64,000 nt of DNA, from assembly GCF_003234185.1 (NCBI RefSeq), contig NZ_QKSM01000002.1:248001-312000 (forward strand). The letters are read 5' to 3'. Position 1 is the first letter of the stretch. Each line of letters starts with the position of its first letter. Shown in pieces: positions 16,689 to 25,653 of the stretch. Below the pieces are notes generated by a model. The model made no database searches. It saw only the letters and a program-made list of their open reading frames with translations, and was not told where the DNA came from. The DNA comes from Curtobacterium sp. MCSS17_008. Lineage in GTDB: Bacteria; Actinomycetota; Actinomycetes; Actinomycetales; Microbacteriaceae. A program made the position numbers and the translations under genes.

Positions 16689-17978
16689 ATGTCCGTCGAG
16701 CCCTTCGACACCGTCGACCTCATCCGCACGAAGCGCTCGGGCGACGCCCTGGGCACGCCCGAGATCGACTGGCTCGTCGACGCCTACACCCGCGGGTACG
16801 TCGAGGATCCGCAAATGGCGGCGCTGGCGATGGCGATCTTCCTCAACGGCATGGAGCGTCGGGAGATCAAGGACCTGACCCTCGCGATGATCGCGTCGGG
16901 GGAGCGGATGTCGTTCGGCTCGCTCGGCAAGACCACGGTCGACAAGCACTCGACCGGCGGTGTCGGGGACAAGATCACGCTGCCGCTCGCGCCGCTCGTG
17001 GCGTCGTTCGGCGTCGCGGTCCCGCAGCTCTCCGGACGCGGGCTCGGTCACACCGGCGGGACGCTCGACAAGCTCGAGTCGATCCCCGGGTGGCAGGCGT
17101 CGATCTCCAACGACCGCATGATGCAGGTCCTCTCCGACGTCGGTGCGGTGATCTGCGCCGCGGGGTCGGGACTGGCACCCGCCGACAAGAAGCTCTACGC
17201 GCTGCGCGACATCACCGGCACGGTCGAGTGCATCCCGCTCATCGCGTCGAGCATCATGTCGAAGAAGATCGCGGAGGGCACGGGCGCGCTCGTGCTCGAC
17301 GTGAAGTTCGGCTCCGGCGCCTTCATGCCGACCTACGAGGCGTCGCGGGAGCTCGCGCAGACGATGGTCGACCTCGGGAACGACGCCGGCGTCGCGACCT
17401 CGGCGCTGCTCACCGACATGGAGGTCCCGCTCGGGCTCACCATCGGCAACGCGCTCGAGGTCCGCGAGTCGGTCGAGGTGCTCGCGGGCGGCGGGCCGTC
17501 CGACGTCGTGGAGCTCACCGTCGCCCTGGCGACCGAGATGCTCACGCTCGCCGGACTGCCGGACGCGGACCCGGCCGCGGCGCTGGCCGACGGCCGCGCG
17601 ATGGACACGTGGCGGCGGATGATCGAGGCGCAGGGCGGCGACGCGTCGGCGGACCTGCCCGTCGCACGGGAGCAGCACGTCGTCACCGCGTCGGAGTCCG
17701 GCGTGCTGGTGCAGCAGGACGCCCTGCCGTTCGGCATCGCAGCGTGGCGCCTCGGCGCCGGTCGTGCCCGAGCGCAGGACCCGGTGCAGGCGGGCGCGGG
17801 CATCGAGCTGCACGTCAAGCCGGGCGACACGGTGACCGCGGGCCAGCCCCTCTGGACGCTGCACACCGACGAGCCGGCGCGGTTCGAGCGGGCGCTCGAG
17901 TCGCTCGAGGGTGCGTGGGCGGTCGGCGACGCGGCGGAGACGCGCCGGCCGATCGTCCGCGAGCGCATCACGGGCTGA
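16689..17978 (+). CDS. deoA: Thymidine phosphorylase
   Basis: A 429-residue enzyme that splits thymidine or deoxyuridine with phosphate to the base and deoxyribose-1-phosphate. The family signature SGRGLGHTGGTLDKLESIPG is intact, as is KHSTGGVGDKITLPLAPLVA and the phosphate-binding region. Start ATG 16689 is 4 nt after the cdd stop; the longer open frame upstream is a shadow of cdd. A strong hairpin follows the stop. Confidence 0.95.
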   Translation: MSVEPFDTVDLIRTKRSGDALGTPEIDWLVDAYTRGYVEDPQMAALAMAIFLNGMERREIKDLTLAMIASGERMSFGSLGKTTVDKHSTGGVGDKITLPLAPLVASFGVAVPQLSGRGLGHTGGTLDKLESIPGWQASISNDRMMQVLSDVGAVICAAGSGLAPADKKLYALRDITGTVECIPLIASSIMSKKIAEGTGALVLDVKFGSGAFMPTYEASRELAQTMVDLGNDAGVATSALLTDMEVPLGLTIGNALEVRESVEVLAGGGPSDVVELTVALATEMLTLAGLPDADPAAALADGRAMDTWRRMIEAQGGDASADLPVAREQHVVTASESGVLVQQDALPFGIAAWRLGAGRARAQDPVQAGAGIELHVKPGDTVTAGQPLWTLHTDEPARFERALESLEGAWAVGDAAETRRPIVRERITG

Positions 17979-17995
17979 CCCCGCCACGCGCGGAC

Positions 17996-18027
17996 GGAGG
18001 CTCCCCACACGACCGTGGGGAGCCTCC
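17996..18027 (+). terminator. Terminator hairpin after deoA
   Basis: GGAGGCTCCCCAC and GTGGGGAGCCTCC form a perfect 13-bp stem with a 6-nt loop (ACGACC). It separates the transporter-cdd-deoA operon from add. Confidence 0.7.
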
Positions 18028-18083
18028 AGCGCGTCCGGCACCCCGTTGTCCAAAGGCCCCTGCGCGGAGTCGGCGACCACCGA

Positions 18084-18089
18084 TAGCCT
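18084..18089 (+). promoter_or_regulatory. -10 hexamer TAGCCT of add, leaderless type
   Basis: TAGCCT is followed by 7 nt and ATG 18097. It lies just after the deoA terminator, so add starts a new transcription unit. Confidence 0.5.
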
Positions 18090-18096
18090 GGACCGC

Positions 18097-19209
18097 ATGA
18101 GCGCCGACGCCCCGACCTACCGCCTGCCCGACGCCGGGGCGGTCATCGACGACCTGCCCAAGGTCTCCCTGCACGACCACCTCGACGGCGGTCTGCGTCC
18201 CGCGACGATCCTCGAGCTGGCGGACGAGGCGGGCATCGAGCTGCCGACCACCGACCCCGGTGCGCTCGGGCAGTGGTTCGCGGACCAGGCGGACTCCGGT
18301 TCGCTCGTGGAGTACCTGAAGACCTTCGACGTCACCGTCTCGGTGATGCAGACCGCGCCGCAGCTCCACCGCGTCGCGAAGGAGTTCGTGGAGGACCTCG
18401 TCGCCGACGGCGTCGTCTACGGCGAGATCCGCTGGGCGCCGGAGCAGCACCTGCGCGGCGGGCTCACGCTCGACGAGACGGTCGAGGCGGTCCAGGCCGG
18501 CATCACCGAGGCCGTCGACGCCGCGGGTGGGTCGATCCGCATCGGGCAGCTCATCACGGCCATGCGGCACGCCGACCGTTCGCTGGAGATCGCCGAACTC
18601 GCCGTCCGGCACCGCGACCGCGGGGTCGTCGGCTTCGACATCGCGGGCGCCGAGGCCGGATTCCCGCCCGCGAACCACCGCGCCGCGTTCGAGTACCTGG
18701 CGTCCGAGCTCTTCCCGACGACCGTGCACGCGGGCGAAGCGGACGGCCTGGCGTCGATCCGCTCGGCGCTGGTGGACGGGCGCGCGCTCCGCCTCGGACA
18801 CGGCGTCCGCATCTTCGAGGACGTCACGCTGTCGGACGCCGGCGACGGGTCGACCCTGGCCGCGCTCGGCGAGGTCGCCTCGTGGGTCCGCGACCGGGAG
18901 ATCCCGCTCGAGGTGGCACCGTCGTCGAACCTGCAGACCGGCGCGATCGCGGCGTGGGGCGACGACCTCGCCGACCACCCGTTCGACGTGCTCTACCAGC
19001 TCGGCTTCCGGGTGACGGTCAACACCGACAACCGCCTCATGAGCCGTACCTCGCTGTCGAAGGAGCTCGCGCTCCTCGCCGGCACATTCGGGTACGACCT
19101 CGACGACCTCGCGGCGTTCCAGATCAACGCTGCGCTCGGCTCCTTCCTCCCGCTGGAGGACCGGGAGGAGATCATCGCGACCATCACCGCAGGACACCAG
19201 GAGGCCTAG
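18097..19209 (+). CDS. add: Adenosine deaminase
   Basis: A 370-residue zinc enzyme converting adenosine and deoxyadenosine to inosines. The metal-binding H-x-H is in LHDHLDGGLRP, the catalytic region is FDIAGAEAGFPP, a metal His lies in TVHAGEAD, and the end of the barrel has RLGHGVRI and NTDNRLMS. Start ATG 18097 fits the -10 and the beginning of conservation; the open frame upstream crosses the terminator and is not coding. The downstream PTS genes start 3 nt after the stop, so they are co-transcribed. Inosine produced here is the substrate for the purine nucleoside phosphorylase encoded close by. Confidence 0.94.
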   Translation: MSADAPTYRLPDAGAVIDDLPKVSLHDHLDGGLRPATILELADEAGIELPTTDPGALGQWFADQADSGSLVEYLKTFDVTVSVMQTAPQLHRVAKEFVEDLVADGVVYGEIRWAPEQHLRGGLTLDETVEAVQAGITEAVDAAGGSIRIGQLITAMRHADRSLEIAELAVRHRDRGVVGFDIAGAEAGFPPANHRAAFEYLASELFPTTVHAGEADGLASIRSALVDGRALRLGHGVRIFEDVTLSDAGDGSTLAALGEVASWVRDREIPLEVAPSSNLQTGAIAAWGDDLADHPFDVLYQLGFRVTVNTDNRLMSRTSLSKELALLAGTFGYDLDDLAAFQINAALGSFLPLEDREEIIATITAGHQEA

Positions 19210-19212
19210 GCG

Positions 19213-19659
19213 ATGCCCCTGCCGCCGCTGCCGGACGAAGCCGTCGTGCTCGGAGCGAGCGCGTCGTCGTGGCGTGAGGCGCTCCGGCTCGCGGGTGGTG
19301 CGCTCGTGACCTCCGGGGCCGCAACGCCCCCGTACACCGACGCGATGATCGACCTGGTCGACGAGCACGGGCCGTACATCGTCATCTCACCCGGACTCGC
19401 GTTCGCGCACGCCCGACCGGGCCCCGCGGTGCTGCGCGACGGCCTCGCCGTCGTCACGCTCGGCGAACCGGTGGTGTTCGGGCACGCCCACAACGACCCC
19501 GTGTCGGTCGTCCTCGGGCTCGCCGTGGCCGAGGTGGGCGCCCACCTCGAGTCGATCGGCGAGATCGCGAACACGTTCAACGACGACACCGTCACCGGAC
19601 GGTTGACGGCGGCGACCTCGGCGGACGAGGTCCGGGCGATCATGGGGGTGACGGCGTGA
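19213..19659 (+). CDS. PTS EIIA component (mannitol/ascorbate type)
   Basis: A 148-residue phosphotransfer protein. The phosphorylated His is in SPGLAFAHARPGPAV (about residue 66), the type-2 EIIA motif. It would pass phosphate from HPr to the EIIB encoded next. Start ATG 19213 is 3 nt after the add stop, and its stop overlaps the EIIB start by 4 nt. No EIIC permease is present anywhere in the window, so the transported sugar is unknown. Similarity is greatest to ascorbate/SgaTBA-type EIIA proteins as judged by motif. Confidence 0.88.
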   Translation: MPLPPLPDEAVVLGASASSWREALRLAGGALVTSGAATPPYTDAMIDLVDEHGPYIVISPGLAFAHARPGPAVLRDGLAVVTLGEPVVFGHAHNDPVSVVLGLAVAEVGAHLESIGEIANTFNDDTVTGRLTAATSADEVRAIMGVTA

Positions 19660-19934
19660 AGATCGTGACCATCTGCGGCGCGGGCATCGGGTCGAGCGGG
19701 ATCCTCAAGGTGAACGCCGAGAAGGCCCTCGACGCCCTCGGACTCTCGGCCTCGGTCGTGGCGGCGGACGTGGCGTCCGTGCGGACCGCGGCCGAGGACG
19801 CGAACGTCATCCTCACCAGCGCGGAGTTCGTCGAGGCGATCGGCGACACCTACGCCGAGGTCATCGTGATCCGGAACCACTTCGACCAGGGCGAGATCAC
19901 CGAGGCGGTCGACCGGGCGCTCGGGGAGCACTGA
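19656..19934 (+). CDS. PTS EIIB component (ascorbate/lactose-type Cys loop)
   Basis: A 92-residue EIIB domain protein. The phosphorylated cysteine is C8 in TICGAGIGSSGIL, the P-loop of SgaB/UlaB-type EIIB proteins. Its stop lies 32 bp before the start of the nucleoside phosphorylase gene. GTG 19656 overlaps the EIIA stop (GTGA). No EIIC accompanies it. It may serve an EIIC elsewhere or act as a regulatory phosphorelay; I cannot tell which. Confidence 0.87.
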   Translation: MKIVTICGAGIGSSGILKVNAEKALDALGLSASVVAADVASVRTAAEDANVILTSAEFVEAIGDTYAEVIVIRNHFDQGEITEAVDRALGEH

Positions 19935-19954
19935 GCAGCTCCCGGCACTGCCTC

Positions 19955-19960
19955 TAGAGT
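19955..19960 (+). promoter_or_regulatory. -10 hexamer TAGAGT of the nucleoside phosphorylase gene, leaderless type
   Basis: TAGAGT is followed by 6 nt (TGGGGC) and ATG 19967. Confidence 0.5.
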
Positions 19961-19966
19961 TGGGGC

Positions 19967-20794
19967 ATGAGCACGGAGAACCCGCTGAACGATCCCGCTG
20001 CCGACCCGTTCGAGGTCGCCCGCGACGCTGCCGCCGTCATCGCCGACCGGTCCGGCATCGAGCAGCACGACATCGCCCTGACCCTGGGCTCGGGCTGGGG
20101 CAAGGCCGCAGACATCATCGGCGAGACCGTGTCCGAGATCCCCGCGGCCGAGGTCCCCGGCTTCAGCGCCTCCGCGGTGCCCGGGCACTCCGGCACGGTC
20201 CGCTCGATCCGCCTCGAGGACGGCCGGCACGCACTCGTCATCGGCGCCCGCACGCATTACTACGAGAACCACGGTGTGCGCCGTGTCGTGCACAGCGTCC
20301 GCACGGCTGCGGCCACCGGTGCCTCGATCATGGTGCTCACCAACGGCGCCGGTGGCATCAAGGAGCACTGGAAGCCGGGCACGCCGGTCCTCATCAGCGA
20401 CCACATCAACCTGACGGCGGACAGCCCGCTCGAGGGCGCGACGTTCGTCGACCTGACCGACCTGTATTCGGCTCGCCTGCGGGAGGTCGCGCGGTCGATC
20501 GACCCGTCCCTCGACGAGGGCGTCTACACGCAGTTCCGTGGGCCGCACTACGAGACCCCGGCCGAGGTCCAGATGGCGAAGACGATCGGTGGCCACATCG
20601 TCGGCATGTCGACGGCGCTCGAGGCCATCGCTGCCCGCCAGGCCGGCATGGAGGTCCTCGGGTTCTCCCTCATCACCAACCTCGCCGCGGGCATCCAGAA
20701 GACCCCGCTGTCGCACGCCGAGGTCCTCGAGGCCGGCAAGCAGGCGGAGCCGGTCATCGCCGACCTCCTCGCCCGCGTGGTGGCGGCGCTGTGA
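19967..20794 (+). CDS. punA: Purine nucleoside phosphorylase (trimeric type)
   Basis: A 275-residue enzyme that splits inosine and guanosine with phosphate into base and ribose-1-phosphate. Family motifs are LTLGSGWGK at the N-terminus, VPGHSGTV, ARTHYYE, LTNGAGGIKEHWKPG, YTQFRGPHYETPAE and SLITNLAAGI, whose Asn contacts 6-oxopurines. These identify the trimeric 6-oxopurine-specific class. The stop overlaps the phosphosugar mutase start by 4 nt (GTGA), linking ribose-1-phosphate production and use. Confidence 0.95.
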   Translation: MSTENPLNDPAADPFEVARDAAAVIADRSGIEQHDIALTLGSGWGKAADIIGETVSEIPAAEVPGFSASAVPGHSGTVRSIRLEDGRHALVIGARTHYYENHGVRRVVHSVRTAAATGASIMVLTNGAGGIKEHWKPGTPVLISDHINLTADSPLEGATFVDLTDLYSARLREVARSIDPSLDEGVYTQFRGPHYETPAEVQMAKTIGGHIVGMSTALEAIAARQAGMEVLGFSLITNLAAGIQKTPLSHAEVLEAGKQAEPVIADLLARVVAAL

Positions 20795-22542
20795 CCCGGC
20801 ACGACGGCGCCTCGGACGGCGCCATCGCGGACGGTGACCTGAGCGAGGGTGCCGTGGCTGGCGAGGCCGGAGATGGTGCCGGTGCCGGACTGGAGGCCGT
20901 GCTCGCCGCCGCCAGGTCGTGGTCGGCCCAGGACCCGGACGACGAGACACGCGCCGAGCTGGACGCGCTCGTCGCGGCCGCGACGTCCGGCTCCGCCGAG
21001 GCGGCCGCCTCGCTGCGCGAGCGCTTCTCCGGGCGCCTGGCGTTCGGCACCGCGGGCCTCCGCGCCGAGCTCGGTGCCGGCCCGCAGCGGATGAACCGGG
21101 TCGTGGTCACCCAGGCCGCCGCCGGACTCGCCCGCTTCCTCATCGACACGGGCCGCGACCGCAGCGTCGTGATCGGGTACGACGGCCGCGTGAACTCCGA
21201 CGTCTTCGCCCGTGACTCGGCCGAGGTGATGCGGGGCCTCGGGCTCGACGTCACGCTGCTGCCCTCGGCGTTGCCCACGCCGGTCCTCGCGTTCGCGGTG
21301 CGGCACCTCGGGGTCGGCGCCGGCGTGATGGTCACGGCGAGCCACAACCCACCGCGGGACAACGGCTACAAGGTGTACCTCGGCGGCGAGGACGACGGGT
21401 CCCAGATCGTCCCGCCGGTCGACGGCGAGATCGCCGCGGCCATCGACGCCGTCGCGGCGGGCGACGTGCGCGACCTCGACCGCGCAACGGACTACACGGT
21501 GGCGGACGGCGCCCTGGTGCAGGCGTACGTGGCCGCGACGGCCGCGACCGTGCCGGCCCCGCGCCTCCCGGTCGACGCGCAGCCGAAGGTGGTCTACACG
21601 GCCATGCACGGCGTCGGCTGGGAGACCGCACGCGCCGTGTTCGGCGCGGCGGGCTTCGCCGAGCCGGTCGTGGTGCCCGAGCAGATCGAGCCGGACGGCG
21701 CGTTCCCGACGGTGTCGTTCCCGAACCCTGAGGAGCCGGGCGCGATGGACCTGGCGGTCGCGCAGGGCGTCGCCGTCGGTGCGGACCTCGTGATCGCGAA
21801 CGACCCGGACGCCGACCGGCTCGCGCTCGCGATCCCGGACGGAGCCGGTTCGTTCCGTCGGCTGTCGGGCAACGAGGTCGGCTGGCTCCTCGGGTGGCGT
21901 GCCGCCGCTCGTGCACAGGCGGCGGGGGAGACCGGCGCGCTGGCCGCGTCGATCGTGTCCTCGCCCGCGCTCGCCCGCGTCGCCGAGCGGTACGGTCTCG
22001 AGTACCGCGACACCCTGACCGGCTTCAAGTGGGTCTCGCGTGTGCCCGGGCTGGTGTTCGGCTACGAGGAGGCGCTCGGCTACCTCGTCGACCCGGGGGT
22101 CGTGCGTGACAAGGACGGCATCTCGGCGGCGCTCGCGCTGCTCGACCTCGCCGTCGGACTCGCCGCCTCCGGCAAGACCGTCGCCGATCAGCTCGACGCC
22201 TTCGCTGCGGAGTTCGGGGCGTTCGCCTCCGGCCAGGTCTCGACACGCGTGGACGACCTGTCCCGCATCGGGGAGGTCATGGCGTCGCTGCGGTCCTCGG
22301 CGCCGACGTCGCTCGGTGGTCGCTCGGTCGTCGGCGTGACGGACTACCGGGACGGGGTCGAGGGCTTCCCGCCGTCGGACATCCTGCGCTACGACCTCGA
22401 CGGCGGTGCGCGGGTGATCGTCCGCCCGAGCGGCACCGAGCCCAAGGTGAAGGTCTACATCGACACGGTCGCGGGCTCCTCTGCCGAGGCCCAGGCGCTC
22501 GTCGACGCCCTGGCCGCCGACGTCCGCCCCCTCGTGTCCTAG
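20791..22542 (+). CDS. Phosphosugar mutase (phosphopentomutase/phosphomannomutase-like)
   Basis: A 583-residue alpha-D-phosphohexomutase superfamily enzyme. The active-site phosphoserine is in VMVTASHNPPRDNGYKVY; the metal-binding loop is NDPDADRLALAI; the sugar-specificity loop is GYEEALGYLVD; the phosphate-binding loop is VRPSGTEPKVKVY. The first 40 residues are a Gly/Ala/Asp-rich extension with no homologous look. Co-translation with the nucleoside phosphorylase (GTGA overlap) suggests that it isomerises ribose-1-phosphate to ribose-5-phosphate, as PGM-type phosphopentomutases do. Phosphoglucomutase activity is the alternative. Confidence 0.88.
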   Translation: MTRHDGASDGAIADGDLSEGAVAGEAGDGAGAGLEAVLAAARSWSAQDPDDETRAELDALVAAATSGSAEAAASLRERFSGRLAFGTAGLRAELGAGPQRMNRVVVTQAAAGLARFLIDTGRDRSVVIGYDGRVNSDVFARDSAEVMRGLGLDVTLLPSALPTPVLAFAVRHLGVGAGVMVTASHNPPRDNGYKVYLGGEDDGSQIVPPVDGEIAAAIDAVAAGDVRDLDRATDYTVADGALVQAYVAATAATVPAPRLPVDAQPKVVYTAMHGVGWETARAVFGAAGFAEPVVVPEQIEPDGAFPTVSFPNPEEPGAMDLAVAQGVAVGADLVIANDPDADRLALAIPDGAGSFRRLSGNEVGWLLGWRAAARAQAAGETGALAASIVSSPALARVAERYGLEYRDTLTGFKWVSRVPGLVFGYEEALGYLVDPGVVRDKDGISAALALLDLAVGLAASGKTVADQLDAFAAEFGAFASGQVSTRVDDLSRIGEVMASLRSSAPTSLGGRSVVGVTDYRDGVEGFPPSDILRYDLDGGARVIVRPSGTEPKVKVYIDTVAGSSAEAQALVDALAADVRPLVS

Positions 22543-22587
22543 GGCGCGGGCGGCGCCGTCCCGGACCGCGGCCGCCCCGCAGCGATT

Positions 22588-22615
22588 GCCCCGCGGCGGA
22601 TGCCCCGCGGCGGAT
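22588..22615. repeat. Tandem duplicate of a 14-mer upstream of hairpin 1
   Basis: GCCCCGCGGCGGAT occurs twice without a gap (22588-22601 and 22602-22615), directly before the hairpin at 22617. Confidence 0.7.
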
Positions 22616-22616
22616 T

Positions 22617-22676
22617 GCGCCCCCGCACGGACGTCGCACCTCTGAGCACATGGGTGCGACGTCCGTGCGGGGGCGC
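22617..22676. repeat. Long perfect hairpin 1 flanking the DUF559 gene
   Basis: Two perfectly complementary 24-nt arms (22617-22640 and 22653-22676) are separated by a 12-nt loop. The arm starts GCGCCCCCGCAC and ends GTCGCACC. It lies 74 bp after the phosphosugar mutase stop and 72 bp before the DUF559 start. Compared in register with the arm of the hairpin at 23670-23731, 19 of 24 positions agree, and every difference is compensated in the opposite arm. It may be a terminator for the nucleoside operon, a REP-like element, or both. Confidence 0.8.
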
Positions 22677-22748
22677 GACCGCGCGGCGCTCTCCACAGGG
22701 AGCGGTCTCCGGGCTCTTCCGGTGCCGCTGGTCGTGCACGCTGCCGGC

Positions 22749-23681
22749 ATGACGATCGACCCCATCCACACTTCTGGTCTCCCCGACAGCGTCGCAGCCG
22801 GTGTCCGTCGGGCAGCCGAGCACGGCGAGCTCCTGCGGCTGCACCGCGGCTCGTACGTCTCGCGTGCCGAGTGGGCGGACGCCTCCGCGCAGGAACGGCA
22901 CCGCGTGCTGGTCAGGAGCTTCGTCGACGTGCAGGGACCTGCGGCGGTCGTGAGTCACCGATCCGCGGTCGCGATGCACGGGCTGCCGTGGGTGGGCGGC
23001 TTCGGGGACCGGGTCGTCGTGACCGATCCGGACCGCGACCGCGGACAGGTGAAGCCGCGGATCCAGCGGGTGGGCGGAGCTGGTCGGAGTCCGGACGCCG
23101 TGCTGATCGACGGCGTGCTCGTCGGGACCCTCGCCGAGACCGGGGCCGACGTCGCGCTGTCGGATCATCCGTGGCGCGCCGTGGTCGTGCTCGATGCCGT
23201 CCTCCGACGTGGGTGCTCGAAGGCCGACCTGCGCGCAGCCCTCGATGCGCGGTCGAGCAGGAACCACCGCCGGGCGAGGACCCTCGTCGACGCGGCCGAC
23301 GGTGCCGCCGAGTCGCCCGGTGAGAGCATCACGCGGTGGGGCGGCATCGTGCTCGGTGCGCCGTCGCCCGTGCTGCAGCACGAGTTCCGCCATCAGGGGG
23401 TCTTCCGTGACCGCGTCGACCTCTGGTATCCGGAGCACGGGGTCGTCGTCGAGTTCGACGGTCGCCAGAAGTACGCCGTGACGGGACGCGAGACGCTCTG
23501 GGACGAGAAGCGGCGCGAGGACCGGATCCGTCGACACCACGAGGTGCGCGGCGTCGCTCGCGTCACCTGGGCGGATGCGCTGCCCGCCGGCCAGCTGCCT
23601 CGCCTGCTCTCGGAGGCGGGCCTCCCGCTCGGGCGGAACTGGGCGAGCGCGTGGAGGCTGGCTGCGCGACGCGCCCTCTGA
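22749..23681 (+). CDS. DUF559 / Vsr-like endonuclease-fold protein with AbiEi-like N-terminus
   Basis: A 310-residue protein. The N-terminal half (about 1-90) has a winged-helix look, GELLRLHRGSYVSRAEW and HRSAVAMHGLPW, as in AbiEi-type antitoxin-like and DUF559 proteins. The C-terminal part (about 220-290) has the PD-(D/E)xK-like core DRVDLWYPEHGVVVEFDGR, followed by YAVTGRETLWDEKRRED. All acidic residues expected for the DUF559 core are present. I chose ATG 22749; no clear ribosome site or -10 precedes it, and the open frame upstream runs into hairpin 1. The stop codon lies inside the left arm of hairpin 2. Such genes are common in Microbacteriaceae, but the function is unknown. It has no partner toxin beside it. 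Confidence 0.75.
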   Translation: MTIDPIHTSGLPDSVAAGVRRAAEHGELLRLHRGSYVSRAEWADASAQERHRVLVRSFVDVQGPAAVVSHRSAVAMHGLPWVGGFGDRVVVTDPDRDRGQVKPRIQRVGGAGRSPDAVLIDGVLVGTLAETGADVALSDHPWRAVVVLDAVLRRGCSKADLRAALDARSSRNHRRARTLVDAADGAAESPGESITRWGGIVLGAPSPVLQHEFRHQGVFRDRVDLWYPEHGVVVEFDGRQKYAVTGRETLWDEKRREDRIRRHHEVRGVARVTWADALPAGQLPRLLSEAGLPLGRNWASAWRLAARRAL

Positions 23682-23731
23682 CGAACATCGCACCCCGGAG
23701 GGCCGGGGTGCGATGTTCGTCAGAGGGCGCG
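23670..23731. repeat. Long perfect hairpin 2 flanking the DUF559 gene
   Basis: Two perfectly complementary 29-nt arms (23670-23698 and 23703-23731) with a 4-nt loop AGGG. The left arm contains the last codons and stop of the DUF559 gene. After the outermost base pair, the arm begins GCGCCCTCTGAC, then ATCGCACC and CCGG; its first 24 positions match hairpin 1 at 19 sites. It also lies between convergent genes and may act as a bidirectional terminator. Confidence 0.85.
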
Positions 23732-23795
23732 ATTCGGGCGTCGCCGGACGTGAGCGGGGCGCGGGCGCCCGCGGGCGGGCGCCCGCCGCGGCGCG

Positions 23796-25574
23796 CTACG
23801 CCAGCTCGAGCAGGACGTGGCCGGACGAGATCGTCTGGCCGACGGGGGCGTTCAGACCGGTGACGACGCCGTCGCGCGGGGCCTGCACGGGCTGCTCCAT
23901 CTTCATGGCCTCGAGGACGACGAGCAGGTCGCCCTTCACCACGGTGTCACCCTCGGCGACCGCGAGCTTCACGACCGTCGCCTGCATCGGGGACGTGACG
24001 GAGCCGGACGATGCCAGACCCCCGCGCACGCCGGAGGCACGACGCTTCGGGGGAGCGGACGGACCGGCCGGACGACGACCGGCGGCACCGGTGGCGCCAC
24101 CGCCGACGATCGAGGGCATGGTGACCTCGATGCGCTTGCCCTGCACCTCGACGACGACGCTCTCACGCGCGGCCGGGGCCGGGAGTTCCTCGGGCGAACC
24201 GCTCCACGCGGGGATGTCGTTCTGGAAGTCGGTCTCGATCCACTGCGTGTAGACGGAGAACGGCTCCGAGTCGGAGGTGGCGAACGCCGGGTCGGACACG
24301 ACGGCGCGGTGGAAGGGCAGGACGGTCGGCAGTCCCGTGACCTCGAACTCGGCGAGTGCACGGCGTGAGCGCTCGAGCGCCTCTTCGCGCGTGGCACCGG
24401 TGACGACGAGCTTCGCGAGCATCGAGTCGAACGAGCCCGAGACGACGTCACCGGACACGACGCCCGAGTCGACGCGGACACCCGGGCCGGACGGCGCGTT
24501 GAACGCGTGCACGGGGCCGGGCGCGGGGAAGAAGTTGCGGCCCGGGTCCTCGCCGTTGATGCGGAACTCGAAGGAGTGGCCGCGCGGCGCGGGGTCCTCG
24601 TAGTCGAGCACCCCGCCCTCGGCGATGCGGAACTGCTCGCGGACGAGGTCGATGCCCGTGACCTCCTCCGAGACGCAGTGCTCGACCTGCAGGCGGGTGT
24701 TCACCTCGAGGAAGGACACGGTGCCGTCGGCGCCGATGAGGAACTCGCACGTGCCGGCACCGACGTAGCCGACCTCGCGGAGGATCGCCTTCGACGACTC
24801 GTACAGGCGCTCCTGCTGCGACTCGGTCAGGTACGGCGCCGGCGCCTCCTCGACGAGCTTCTGGTGGCGACGCTGCAGCGAGCAGTCGCGCGTGGACACG
24901 ATCACGACGTTGCCGTGCTCGTCCGCCAAGCACTGGGTCTCGACGTGCCGCGGCTTGTCGAGGTACTTCTCGACGAAGCACTCGCCACGACCGAACGCCG
25001 CGATCGCCTCGCGCGTCGCCGACTCGAACAGCTCCTCGACCGAGGAGCGATCACGCACGACCTTGAGCCCGCGACCGCCGCCACCGAACGCGGCCTTGAT
25101 CGCGACGGGCAGACCGACCTGGTCGACGAAGTCGAACACCTCGGACACGTCCTGCACGGGCTCGATCGTGCCCGGTGCCAGCGGCGCCCCGACCTTCTCG
25201 GCGACGTGGCGTGCGGAGACCTTGTCGCCGAGCCGCTCGATCGACTCCGGCGACGGACCGATCCAGACCAGCCCGGCGTCGATGACGGCGCGGGCGAAGT
25301 CGGCGTTCTCGGCGAGGAAGCCGTAGCCCGGGTGGACGGCGTCCGCCCCGGAGCGGCGGGCCACCGAGATGATCTTGTCGATGACGAGGTAGGTGTCGGC
25401 GCTCGTGGTGCCGTTCAGCGCGTAGGCCTCGTCGGCGAGGCGGGCGTGGAGGGCGTCACGGTCCTGGTCGGCGTAGACCGCGACCGATGCCTTGCCCGCG
25501 TCGCGGGCCGCGCGGATGATGCGGACGGCGATCTCGCCGCGGTTCGCGATGAGGACCTTGCTGATACGGGGCAT
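23796..25574 (-). CDS. Acyl-CoA carboxylase alpha subunit: biotin carboxylase and biotin carrier
   Basis: A 592-residue protein of the AccA3/BccA type. The biotin carboxylase domain (about 1-450) starts [17 protein letters not shown] and has the ATP-grasp glycine loop [13 protein letters not shown] and the active-site segment [12 protein letters not shown]. The C-terminal biotinyl domain has EAMKMEQP with K558 as the biotinylated lysine. It carboxylates biotin with ATP and bicarbonate; the beta and epsilon subunits at 31409-33261 would transfer the carboxyl to acyl-CoA for fatty acid and possibly longer-chain acid synthesis. A TACGCT -10 lies 8 nt before ATG 25574. Confidence 0.95.
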   Translation of the reverse strand: MPRISKVLIANRGEIAVRIIRAARDAGKASVAVYADQDRDALHARLADEAYALNGTTSADTYLVIDKIISVARRSGADAVHPGYGFLAENADFARAVIDAGLVWIGPSPESIERLGDKVSARHVAEKVGAPLAPGTIEPVQDVSEVFDFVDQVGLPVAIKAAFGGGGRGLKVVRDRSSVEELFESATREAIAAFGRGECFVEKYLDKPRHVETQCLADEHGNVVIVSTRDCSLQRRHQKLVEEAPAPYLTESQQERLYESSKAILREVGYVGAGTCEFLIGADGTVSFLEVNTRLQVEHCVSEEVTGIDLVREQFRIAEGGVLDYEDPAPRGHSFEFRINGEDPGRNFFPAPGPVHAFNAPSGPGVRVDSGVVSGDVVSGSFDSMLAKLVVTGATREEALERSRRALAEFEVTGLPTVLPFHRAVVSDPAFATSDSEPFSVYTQWIETDFQNDIPAWSGSPEELPAPAARESVVVEVQGKRIEVTMPSIVGGGATGAAGRRPAGPSAPPKRRASGVRGGLASSGSVTSPMQATVVKLAVAEGDTVVKGDLLVVLEAMKMEQPVQAPRDGVVTGLNAPVGQTISSGHVLLELA

Positions 25575-25582
25575 GGTTCATC

Positions 25583-25588
25583 AGCGTA
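25583..25588 (-). promoter_or_regulatory. -10 hexamer TACGCT of the biotin carboxylase gene, near-leaderless
   Basis: TACGCT on the minus strand is followed by 8 nt and ATG 25574. Confidence 0.45.
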
Positions 25589-25653
25589 TTCGTGCGGCGC
25601 GACCGGCAATTGACCGGCATCGACAAAGAACGCCGCAGAAGAAGTGTGGATGT

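Noticed and set aside
22749..23681. DUF559 gene as one half of an AbiE-type toxin-antitoxin pair
   Set aside because: No AbiEii-like nucleotidyltransferase gene lies beside it; the C-terminal nuclease-like core fits DUF559 better.
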